Below, one piece after another: positions 8,062 through 17,400 of a stretch of 64,000 nt of DNA. The position numbers and the translations under genes are program-made. The notes under the pieces are model-generated. The model saw nothing but the letters and a program-made list of their open reading frames with translations, did not search any database and was not told the DNA's origin. This DNA is from CBDFNC01 sp965249895 (GTDB lineage Bacteria; Pseudomonadota; Gammaproteobacteria; Enterobacterales; CBDFNC01): positions 1,674,001 to 1,738,000 of the forward strand of contig CBDFNC010000005.1 of the NCBI GenBank assembly GCA_965249895.1. The letters run 5' to 3'. Every line of letters begins with the position of its first letter. Positions within the stretch are counted from its first letter, which is position 1.

Positions 8062-10383
8062 TTATTGTTGCTCTATCCATTGCCTTAGCAAAGCGACATC
8101 CTTTAAATACTCCGACTTTATTATCTCTATCCAATCCTCAATATTATCCCACCAGGCAGGAAGTTCCGGACTTTGAGCCTGTTGCGCCACTTCCCGAATT
8201 CGCTTTAAACCAACAGATCCTGCGGCCCCTTTAATTTTATGGGCTTCGCTGACGATTCCCTGCTGATCCTTAGCAATCATATTTGAGTCCAGTACAGCAA
8301 TATAATCTGGCATCAGTTTTTCAAATAGATCTACACTGGTTACCATAGTTTCCTTGTCAACCGCCTCCATAAACTGACGTAACATTTCCTTGTCCAGGTG
8401 CGCCGAAAAGTCATCTTCCTCATATGCCACTTGCGCCACCAGCTTAACGGGACCAGTAGTAAACAATTCACCGATCATTCCCGTCACAGCCTCCAGGCAA
8501 ATGGGCTTGCTGATGGCATCATCCATACCTCGCTCGAAGTACTCCGACTTGTCCTTAATGAGATTAGCCGTTAATGCCACAATGGGTGGCAAACTGTCAC
8601 CATAGTTCTCCCACAAAGTAGCGGCGACATCGAAGCCACTCATATCGGGTAAGTTGATATCCAGTAGTATTAATTGATATTCATGCGCTTTTACCATATC
8701 CAGTGCTGCTTGCCCGGTCATGGCAACCGATACACTATGGCCCAATTTCTCCAGCAGTGCTTTCGCCACAGTTACATTCAATTCAACATCTTCTACCAAT
8801 AACAGGTTTAGTTTTGGTTGCTTGGCAGCGACGGCACTGAGTTGTTTATATTGCTCTGGCGCTTCGACTGCCAACTCAACTGTGAAGGTAGAACCTATGC
8901 CGGGTTTACTCTCCACCTCAATTGATCCTTCCAGGGCCGTCACCAGTTGCTTTGACACCGCGAGCCCAATCCCGGTACCCGTGGCATGACGATTACCTTC
9001 GACCTGATAATACATGGCAAAGATCTTCTCCAGCTGCTGCGCTGGAATACCAATACCCGTATCCTGTATCTCAAAACGAAGCAAATAATTCCCCCGTTCA
9101 AGGGGCTCAGCGAACACGCGGATTTCAACTTTTCCTTGCTCGGTGAATTTTACCGCATTACTCACCAGGTTCCATAAAACCTGTCTTAATCGCGTGCCAT
9201 CTGTATCGATATATTCAGGTAACCCGTCCCCTTGTTTAAACGACAGGTAGAGGTTTTTCTGCTGCGCCTGAAGGTGAGCCAGGCTGTGTAAGTCAGAGAT
9301 GAAATCATTAAAATTTAACGGCTTTTTCACTATATCCAGGCGTTTTCTGTCCAATTTGTCCAGGTCGACTATATCGTTAAAAATATTCCCCAGGGTCACG
9401 GCGCTGACATGTATGGTTTTCAGGTATTTTCTTTGCGAATCGCTTAATTCATCATCGAGCAGAATACGGCTTAATCCCACAATGCCGTTTAGCGGTGTCC
9501 TTAACTCATGACTGATAGTTGAAATAAACGTGGTCTTATCCCTGCTGGCTTTTTCCAGCGTTTCTGCATATTTCTTACGCTCTGTGATATCCCGGCCAAA
9601 TCCAAGCAAACCCAGACGCCGTCCCGACTGGTTAAAGAAAGGCACTTTGCTTAGCTCGAAAAACGCCTGGCGACCGTTGGGGAACTGTAACCATTGTTCG
9701 TATGTGAGCGGTTCATTGGAGTCAAACACTTCTTTGTCTGTCTCCACCACGTTGTCGGCAACATCAGCGGTATACACGTCGTACGGGGTTAAACCAATCA
9801 ATTCGGTTTCAGACTTACCGGTCAGTTCTTCCATTGCCTTGTTGCATCCGGAGAAGTAACCATCTTCGTTACGGTAGTAAACCAGATCTGGCGAGCTATC
9901 GATAAATGAACGCAATAATGCCGTCCGTTGCTCTAATTCCGCCTGGGCCTTTTTTCGCTGAGCTATTTCACTTTCCAGCTCTTCAATGGCCGCCAGTCGC
10001 TCACGTTCAGCCTTTTTACGCTCTTCAAACTCGATGTTCATCTGCTCTATGGTATTTGTGAGCTTTTGCGTATTAAGATGGTCTTTCTCCCGCATTTGCT
10101 GCAGTTTACCCACCATTCGTGAAAGCCGTTTGCGGGAGTCTTCCAATTGGTCCACGACCACAGAGAAGAAGTACACTGCCCAGGGGGTGATCAATAAGCC
10201 AAAAAACACCGAGCGGATCAGATCAATATTTTTTACCTCTCCACTAAGAAACAGGGTAACGCCAACCTGTACGACCACGGCCAACAAGATCAGACAGGCT
10301 GCCAGCAACACACTAAACTTAACGATGCCAAGCCGAGTTAACAGGTCTACATAATACTGTGCCCAGGTTTTCAATATCTTCAT
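8062..10383 (-). CDS. arcB: Aerobic respiration sensor kinase ArcB
   Basis: Tripartite membrane sensor kinase of 773 residues (E. coli 778). Two membrane helices lie at about 20-50 and 55-78, a coiled-coil linker at 80-155 and a PAS domain at about 155-270. His292 sits in STISHELRTPLNG, followed by the ATPase core (NAVKF, DTGIGIP, TGTGIGLAVS), a receiver with LLDINLPD, and a C-terminal HPt domain with HKIKGAAGSVGL. The ATG follows GGGAGGATAA. The PAS keeps Cys180, but the position equal to E. coli Cys241 is Phe241, so the known quinone-sensing disulfide may differ. It lies convergent to its regulator arcA. Confidence 0.95.
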   Translation of the reverse strand: MKILKTWAQYYVDLLTRLGIVKFSVLLAACLILLAVVVQVGVTLFLSGEVKNIDLIRSVFFGLLITPWAVYFFSVVVDQLEDSRKRLSRMVGKLQQMREKDHLNTQKLTNTIEQMNIEFEERKKAERERLAAIEELESEIAQRKKAQAELEQRTALLRSFIDSSPDLVYYRNEDGYFSGCNKAMEELTGKSETELIGLTPYDVYTADVADNVVETDKEVFDSNEPLTYEQWLQFPNGRQAFFELSKVPFFNQSGRRLGLLGFGRDITERKKYAETLEKASRDKTTFISTISHELRTPLNGIVGLSRILLDDELSDSQRKYLKTIHVSAVTLGNIFNDIVDLDKLDRKRLDIVKKPLNFNDFISDLHSLAHLQAQQKNLYLSFKQGDGLPEYIDTDGTRLRQVLWNLVSNAVKFTEQGKVEIRVFAEPLERGNYLLRFEIQDTGIGIPAQQLEKIFAMYYQVEGNRHATGTGIGLAVSKQLVTALEGSIEVESKPGIGSTFTVELAVEAPEQYKQLSAVAAKQPKLNLLLVEDVELNVTVAKALLEKLGHSVSVAMTGQAALDMVKAHEYQLILLDINLPDMSGFDVAATLWENYGDSLPPIVALTANLIKDKSEYFERGMDDAISKPICLEAVTGMIGELFTTGPVKLVAQVAYEEDDFSAHLDKEMLRQFMEAVDKETMVTSVDLFEKLMPDYIAVLDSNMIAKDQQGIVSEAHKIKGAAGSVGLKRIREVAQQAQSPELPAWWDNIEDWIEIIKSEYLKDVALLRQWIEQQ

Positions 10384-10592
10384 TTATCCTCCCTAAGGTA
10401 AGTGCAGAATAATAAACCATCACGACGCCCGGCTGAATAGAAAGTCATAAAAGTCCTTAACATTAATCGGTTTTTTATCCCCATGATGAGGTTTATAATG
10501 TTCTGCTATATGTTTCAGTCCCCTGGTATCCAAACCACACGAAACGTGATATAAATTTCGCCTTTTTTACAGTCAGCCGGAGTCCCTCTTTT

Positions 10593-11519
10593 ATGTCAGT
10601 ATCTATGCCAGATATCGCTAATACCACACAAGCCCAGACCGAAGGTATGCTAGATTGGGTGGGTATGAGCCATATCAAGCTGCCGCTGATGATTTCGAGC
10701 GATGACGCTGCCCCGCGCCAGGTCACCGCCAGTGTCGAAGCCTTTGTTAACCTGAAGGTACCACAGGCAAAAGGTATCCATATGTCACGTCTTTATTTAC
10801 AGCTGGATCAAATGTCCAATGAAGACGAACTGAACCTAAACAGCATGACCGAATTGCTACAGGCTTATCTGGACAGCCATGAGGAATTAAGTGATCAAGC
10901 GTTTGTTAAATTCGGCTTCGATTACCATATTCGTAGAAAATCGCTGATCAGTGAAAAGCTGGGCTGGAAGGCTTACCCTGTGGTTATTTCCGGCTGGTTA
11001 AAAAACGGTAAGTTGGACATTGAGCTGGAACTCAAAGTACCTTATTCATCTACCTGCCCCTGCTCCGCCGCCCTGGCAAGACAGCTGATCCAAAAAAGCT
11101 TTGCCGAGCAGTATAAAGGGGAAAACGCCTTGAATAAGGATGACGTACTTAACTGGTTAGGCACCACCCAAGGCATTGTCGCTACTCCCCATAGTCAACG
11201 CAGCATTGCCCAGGTCAAAGTTAAACTCGATAACCAGACAACACAATTTCCCATTGTGTTTCTGATAGACCTGATAGAAGACGCGTTACAGACTCCGGTA
11301 CAAGCCGCGGTAAAGCGCGCCGACGAGCAAGAGTTTGCCCGTTTGAACGGACAAAACCTGATGTTCTGTGAAGACGCGGCAAGACGACTGCAACACGTCT
11401 TATTGCCAAAAACGGAATTCAGGGATTTCTGGCTACGAGTTAATCATTACGAAAGTCTGCATGCGCACGATGCCGTGGCAGTCACCACCAAAGGGGTGGA
11501 AAATGGATATCAGCCTTAA
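10593..11519 (+). CDS. folE2: GTP cyclohydrolase FolE2 (type IB)
   Basis: First enzyme of tetrahydrofolate synthesis, turning GTP into dihydroneopterin triphosphate. At 308 residues the protein fits the COG1469 (FolE2) family, not the shorter FolE. The family cysteine motif is seen in VPYSSTCPCSAALARQL near residue 150-166. C-terminal features include FCEDAARRLQ near 260. FolE2 is the metal-flexible form and is often under zinc (Zur) control. A weak imperfect repeat just upstream is described under findings. Its stop codon overlaps that of the convergent diguanylate cyclase (TTAA at 11516-11519). Confidence 0.92.
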   Translation: MSVSMPDIANTTQAQTEGMLDWVGMSHIKLPLMISSDDAAPRQVTASVEAFVNLKVPQAKGIHMSRLYLQLDQMSNEDELNLNSMTELLQAYLDSHEELSDQAFVKFGFDYHIRRKSLISEKLGWKAYPVVISGWLKNGKLDIELELKVPYSSTCPCSAALARQLIQKSFAEQYKGENALNKDDVLNWLGTTQGIVATPHSQRSIAQVKVKLDNQTTQFPIVFLIDLIEDALQTPVQAAVKRADEQEFARLNGQNLMFCEDAARRLQHVLLPKTEFRDFWLRVNHYESLHAHDAVAVTTKGVENGYQP

Positions 11520-14104
11520 TTTCCGGTAGGCGCCAGGTAGTGGCGGAAATTATTCCGCCCTCCGTTTTTCGCCCTGTATAAGGCTTTATCCGCTTGCTGT
11601 AACAAGTCACCATAATCCGCATCAGACACAGGTATCATAGTTGCGACCCCCAGACTCAGGGTTACATGGTCAGTTATCGCAGAATGTTCATGAACAATGC
11701 CGCCTCTATCCACCGCTCGCCGGACCTCTTCCGCAATCACACAGGCGCCTTCCCTGTCTGTACTTGGTAGCAAAATGGCAAACTCCTCACCACCGTATCT
11801 GGCGACCAGATCGGTCGCACGTTTTGCCGCCTGACTAATGATTGCGGCAACCTGCTGCAGGGCGAGATCTCCTTTTTGGTGGCCATAGTTATCATTGTAC
11901 GGCTTGAAATAATCGATATCACAAAGAATTAAAGACAAGGATATTTCTTCCCTGCGGCTGGAAAGCCAATGTTGTTTTAGCTTTTCATCAAAGCTACGAC
12001 GGTTGGAGACCTTAGTTAAGCTATCCACAAAGCTCAGCTCCTCCAGCTCCATGATCGCGTCCGCCAATTGCTGCTCTGTTTCCTTGCGCTCAGTCACATC
12101 CCGGGCCATCACCACAATACCGCTGTCATCCGTGCTTTCATCGTAGAAAGGACTCTTATGGACTTCATACCAGGTTTGCACTCCTCCCTCGGTAAACACC
12201 AATTCTTCAAATTTTATGGTTTCGCCGGACTCGATAATTTCCCGATCCTGGCTTTCACTCCATTCCAGCTTTTCGTCGGATAATATCTCTTTTTGATGGC
12301 GTCCCAGCATGCTTTTAACATCTGTGCCCATGGAGTGGGCAAACGGTTCATTACCACCAATAAAAAAGCCTTCATGGTTTAAGAAGCCGATAGGATCAGG
12401 GCTGGCTTTAAACACAGATGTTAGTAAACTATTTTGTTTGGCCAGCTCTTTTTCAGTGATAACTCGCTGCTCGTTTTCCTCTTCAAGTTTTTTATTCAAA
12501 AAGTGCCAGTCGGTTACATCATGAGACACGGTAAGTACTCCGAAGGTCTCATCCTCGCTATTTGATAGTGGATACTTACTGACCTGTAACAGCAACTGTT
12601 TCCCACTGGTATGGGTAACCCATTCCGTGGTTTGATAATTGCTCCCAGCCCAAACTTGAGCTTCCGTATTTTTCGCCCGGCTCAGCTCTTCACGGGAATA
12701 GATATCCGATTCCCTTTTCCCGGATACTCCGGCGACTGTCATGCCATGAAATTCGGCCCAGGCTTGATTGCAGCCAATTATTTTCCCGGCTTTATCTTTG
12801 AAACAAATATACTCAGGGATAGCGTCCAGAACCTTACGTAACAAGGCTCTTTCCTGCTGTAGATCAGACTCGGCAGTCAACTGAGAAGTCACATCTTTAA
12901 AATGGCATAACCAGGCGCTTTTTCCTTTATAGTGAAGTCGCTTGGCTGACAAGATTACCTGCCCTACTCCGCTCGTATCGGCGAGTTGTAACCGCTCATC
13001 TTCAATCATAGGTCGATGGCTAAAACCGTCAAAAAACTCAGCCAGCTGTTGCCTCAACTGCTCATTGGCAAAGCGATGTTTTCTTTTATTGCCTATCAGT
13101 CCCAGCAAACTTGCGGCTTCGTCGTTGGCATAGTAAAGATCGGCATTTTTCAGCCCCACCATAGCCAGAGGGTATGGTGAAGCGTCAAGGAGGCATTTGA
13201 ATTGCTTACTGTTTTTGCGTTGCCGATATAATAGCAATAAGAGCACTAAAAAAAGGACAGCCGAAAATACCAACCCCAGGTTGGGTAACCACTTATTATT
13301 CAGTACCGGAAAACCGGCCATAAATTCCCTGCCAAGCATTTCCCTGTGCGCTAAGGAGATAAGCTTATTACCATCATTAACCCAGGTTAAAATTTGCGGA
13401 TCTTTCACCAGGGCGAATACTTGCGTGTTCAACCCGTTCACTCGAACCGTTTCTAAATGTAGCCGTAACAATCTGGAGATAGTTTGATAAAAACCCAACT
13501 GGCTTTGCAATACAATGGCATCGAGTTCACCTGCGGCTAAATCCAGGGTCAGCTCGAGGACTCCATGATAATGGATATATTCGATGTCCGGGCTGATCTT
13601 AAGGACACTACTCCGCTCATATTTACTTAACAGGCCACCTATACGCAACCGACCCGCTTGCCGATGAACCGCATCCATCACCCGCTGTTTATGTTCCGGA
13701 AAATAGAGTAATTCGGGTGTCAAAGTGAGCAAGGGCTCCGAGATCCAGATACCCGGCTGAAACCGGACTTCAAACTGGCTGCCATATATCTGCGCCTGGC
13801 CCATCTCTGATGACGACCAGCCATGCTGTGAGTCCAGTAAATTAACCTGGATACCCGAATGCTTTGCCCAGAGTCGCCAGTAGTCAGCCAACATACCTCT
13901 GGCTTCACCCTGACTATTAAAATAGGAATAAGGTTGATCATCTGAATTTAGCAGTACGGATAAACTATAAGGCTTGGATGAGTCACTTGTACCGGCCCAG
14001 GTAAACGAGGATGGGGTCAGAGCCAACAACATAAGGATAGGAAGTATCCATTTTTCCATAATCGCCAAGTTTTCCTTCAGGCCAGAGTTTTTCGCTACGC
14101 GCAT
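11516..14104 (-). CDS. Membrane diguanylate cyclase with periplasmic solute-binding-like and PAS domains
   Basis: Signalling enzyme predicted to make cyclic di-GMP. Up to 862 residues: a signal or anchor segment (MEKWILPILMLLALTPSS), a periplasmic domain resembling bacterial solute-binding proteins (about 45-255), a membrane helix near 273-290 (LGLVFSAVLFLVLLLLLY), three PAS domains (about 300-420, 425-550, 565-690) and a C-terminal GGDEF domain with RYGGEEFAILLPS. The catalytic loop is GGEEF, so it should be active; no EAL domain is present. A second ATG at 14059 starts right at the signal peptide and may be the true start, since neither start has a strong ribosome binding site. The ligand is unknown. 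Its stop overlaps that of folE2. Confidence 0.88.
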   Translation of the reverse strand: MRVAKNSGLKENLAIMEKWILPILMLLALTPSSFTWAGTSDSSKPYSLSVLLNSDDQPYSYFNSQGEARGMLADYWRLWAKHSGIQVNLLDSQHGWSSSEMGQAQIYGSQFEVRFQPGIWISEPLLTLTPELLYFPEHKQRVMDAVHRQAGRLRIGGLLSKYERSSVLKISPDIEYIHYHGVLELTLDLAAGELDAIVLQSQLGFYQTISRLLRLHLETVRVNGLNTQVFALVKDPQILTWVNDGNKLISLAHREMLGREFMAGFPVLNNKWLPNLGLVFSAVLFLVLLLLLYRQRKNSKQFKCLLDASPYPLAMVGLKNADLYYANDEAASLLGLIGNKRKHRFANEQLRQQLAEFFDGFSHRPMIEDERLQLADTSGVGQVILSAKRLHYKGKSAWLCHFKDVTSQLTAESDLQQERALLRKVLDAIPEYICFKDKAGKIIGCNQAWAEFHGMTVAGVSGKRESDIYSREELSRAKNTEAQVWAGSNYQTTEWVTHTSGKQLLLQVSKYPLSNSEDETFGVLTVSHDVTDWHFLNKKLEEENEQRVITEKELAKQNSLLTSVFKASPDPIGFLNHEGFFIGGNEPFAHSMGTDVKSMLGRHQKEILSDEKLEWSESQDREIIESGETIKFEELVFTEGGVQTWYEVHKSPFYDESTDDSGIVVMARDVTERKETEQQLADAIMELEELSFVDSLTKVSNRRSFDEKLKQHWLSSRREEISLSLILCDIDYFKPYNDNYGHQKGDLALQQVAAIISQAAKRATDLVARYGGEEFAILLPSTDREGACVIAEEVRRAVDRGGIVHEHSAITDHVTLSLGVATMIPVSDADYGDLLQQADKALYRAKNGGRNNFRHYLAPTGN

Positions 14105-14453
14105 TATGAAGCATTTGAACTCGAATGACCAAGATTTACAAACCGCTGCGACCCACTTTCTATACTAAAATTGTGTTACATCCAATCAACAATTGAGTAT
14201 TCCCCGACCAGCCCTTATCGGCTAAAAATCCGATTTACACAAGTAAAAATATTCGAAAGAATTTGTCATCTAACTGTAAATAGTGCGGTTTTTTCCTGAG
14301 CCCTACTCAGGTTAAAATTCCCTGCCAGGTGTGACCAATATTTAACCAAGGTTAAATTTCTGGTAACGTCGGGGTTTTGCCGGTTTTTTAAACCGGTGCA
14401 GTATTGCTCACAATTAAAAAATAAAGAGCAAACAGAAGCAATGGAGGAGTGCA
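14105..14453. other. Promoter region upstream of gltB
   Basis: No gene is seen. The region holds near-repeats of AGGTTAAA (around 14308 and 14349) and a short palindrome, CCGGTTT-TTT-AAACCGG, at 14380-14396. In E. coli the long glt leader binds Lrp, IHF and ArgR; none of these sites can be named here with confidence. Confidence 0.4.
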
Positions 14454-17400
14454 ATGTCTGTCTATGATCCCTCGCTGGAGAAAGACAATTGTGGCTTCGG
14501 TCTTATCGCCCATATGGATGGCGAAGCGAGTCACAAATTAGTCCGGGTCGCAATATCAGCGCTCGATAGAATGAAACATAGAGGCGGTATCGCCGCAGAC
14601 GGAAAAACCGGTGATGGCTGCGGTCTTTTGATGCAAAAGCCTGACAGTTTTTTCCGCGCGATAGCGGAAGAGAGTAATTGGAGTCTGAGTCGAAAATATG
14701 CCGTGGGCACAATTTTCCTTAGCCAGGATCCAAGTCAAGCTCAGCTTGCCCGAAAAATTATCCAGGAAGAGCTCGAAAAAGAGACCCTAACCCTGGCTGG
14801 TTGGCGGCCGGTCCCGGTTAACCCGGATATACTGGGTGAAATTGCCGTCGCATCGCTGCCACAAATCGAACAGGTTTTCGTCAATGCACCCACAGGTTGG
14901 AAAAGCGCCGATTTAGAGCGACGCTTATACCTGGCCCGCAGACGCATTGAAAAACGTGTCGCCGATGATGACTTCTATATCGCCAGTCTATCCAACCTGG
15001 TCACCATTTATAAAGGTCTGGTGATGCCAGAGGATCTGCCAAAGTTTTATTTGGACCTGGCGGATATTCGTCTGGAGTCGGCGATTTGTCTGTTCCATCA
15101 AAGATTCTCCACCAATACCTCACCCCGCTGGCCATTGGCGCAACCCTTCAGGTTCCTGGCTCACAATGGTGAAATAAATACTATCCAGGGAAATCGGCAG
15201 TGGGCTCAGGCTCGCTCTTACAAGTTTTCATCGCCCCTGTTGCCCGATATGAAAGATGCGGCGCCTTATGTGAACTTGTCCGGCTCAGACTCCTCTTCGC
15301 TGGATAATATGATGGAGCTGTTCTTAGCCGGTGGCATGGATTTGTTCCGCGCCTTTAGACTACTGGTGCCGCCAGCCTGGCAAAAACATCCGGCGATGGA
15401 TGCTGAGCTCAAAGCCTTCTATGATTTCAACTCCATGCATATGGAGCCTTGGGATGGCCCTGCCGGTATTGTAATGACAGACGGTCGTTATGCCGCCTGC
15501 GGTTTAGATAGAAATGGCCTGCGACCCTCACGTTACGTGATCACCAAAAACAGATTTATCACCCTGGCGTCAGAAGTTGGCATCTGGGATTATGCTGCCG
15601 ATGAAGTGGTGGAAAAAGGACGTGTGGGCCCGGGTGAGCTGTTTGTGATAGATACCAAAACCAGCAAGGTTTGGACCTCCTTCGACATAGATCAGGACTT
15701 AAAAAGCCGCCATCCTTATCAGGACTGGCTGGCACAAAACAGCAAACGACTGACGCCGTTCGAACAGATGGATGAAAGCCAGATTGGTAATTGTGAGCTG
15801 GATGAAACAACCCTACTCAGCTATCAAAAACAGTTTGGTTATTCCGCAGAAGAGCTGGATCAAGTTATTCGTGTACTGGGAGAAAACGGTCAGGAAGCAG
15901 TGGGCTCTATGGGTGATGATACGCCCATGGCTGTGTTATCCAGTAAAAGCCGAAACCTGTACGATTATTTCAGACAGAAATTCGCTCAGGTCACCAACCC
16001 CCCCATCGACCCACTGAGAGAAAACCATGTAATGAGCCTGGCCACCTGTATTGGTCAGGAGCAAAACGTATTTAATGAAACTACAGGCCATGCTAACCGG
16101 GTGATGTTTGACTCCCCTATCCTCCTGTATAGTGATTTTAAGCAACTGATAGCGCTGGATAAAAACCACTACAAAACCCAGCTAGTCAGCCTGAATTATC
16201 AACCGGAAGAAGGGCTGAAGAATGCCGTATTCCGGATAACCGAAGAAGCTAAAACAGCAGCTCAGGCAGGCGCAGTACTTCTCGTTTTGTCTGACCGCGA
16301 TATCAGTACCGGGACCTTACCTGTTCCAGCCGCCATGGCTGTAGGCGCAGTACAAAAGTGCTTAGTCGATAATAACCTCAGATGTGACACCAATATACTG
16401 GTAGAAACGGCGTCCACCCGGGATCCACACCAGTTTGCAGTATTGCTTGGCTTCGGCGCCACGGCTATCTACCCCTACCTGGCATATGAGGTATTGGGCA
16501 AGATGGTTGAAAAAGGTCTGATAGCACACTCTCTTACCCAGGCCATAGTCAACTTCAGAAATGGCATTAATAAAGGGCTTTACAAGATAATGTCCAAGAT
16601 GGGCATATCCACTATCGCCAGCTACCGCTGCTCACAACTGTTTGAAGCCATTGGTATCCATCAGGATGTGGTGGAGCAGTGCTTCAAAGGGGTGACCAGT
16701 CGCATACAGGGCGCAAACTTTGACGATTTCCAGCAGGATCTGATCAACCTGAACCGCCTGGCCTGGATCAAACGTAAACCCCTGCCGCAAGGTGGATTAC
16801 TGAAATACGTCCATGGCCAGGAATATCACGCTTACAACCCGGACGTGGTGCGCACTCTGCAGAAAGCCGTGAAATCCGGCTTGTACTCGGATTATAAAGA
16901 CTACGCCACTGCGGTAAACAACAGACCCGTTTCCAGTTTACGTGACTTGTTAACGCTAAAACCCGGCAAAGCCATCAGCCTGGAAAACGTCGAGCCCGCC
17001 GAAAGCCTATATACCCGATTTGACAGCGCAGCCATGAGCATAGGTGCGTTAGGGCCTGAGGCTCACGAAGCGTTAGCCATCGCGATGAACACCCTGGGCG
17101 GTCGCTCCAATTCCGGTGAAGGCGGTGAAGACCCAGCGCGCTTCGGCAATAACCGGATGTCAAAAATCAAACAAATCGCGTCCGGCCGCTTCGGGGTTAC
17201 ACCACACTACTTGATGAATGCCGAAGTCATCCAAATTAAAGTGGCGCAAGGCGCCAAGCCGGGAGAAGGGGGACAGTTACCCGGACACAAGGTCACTGCG
17301 CAAATTGCCAAGTTGAGATATTCAGTCCCTGGCGTGACCCTGATTTCTCCGCCACCGCACCATGATATCTACTCCATCGAAGATTTAGCCCAGCTGATCT

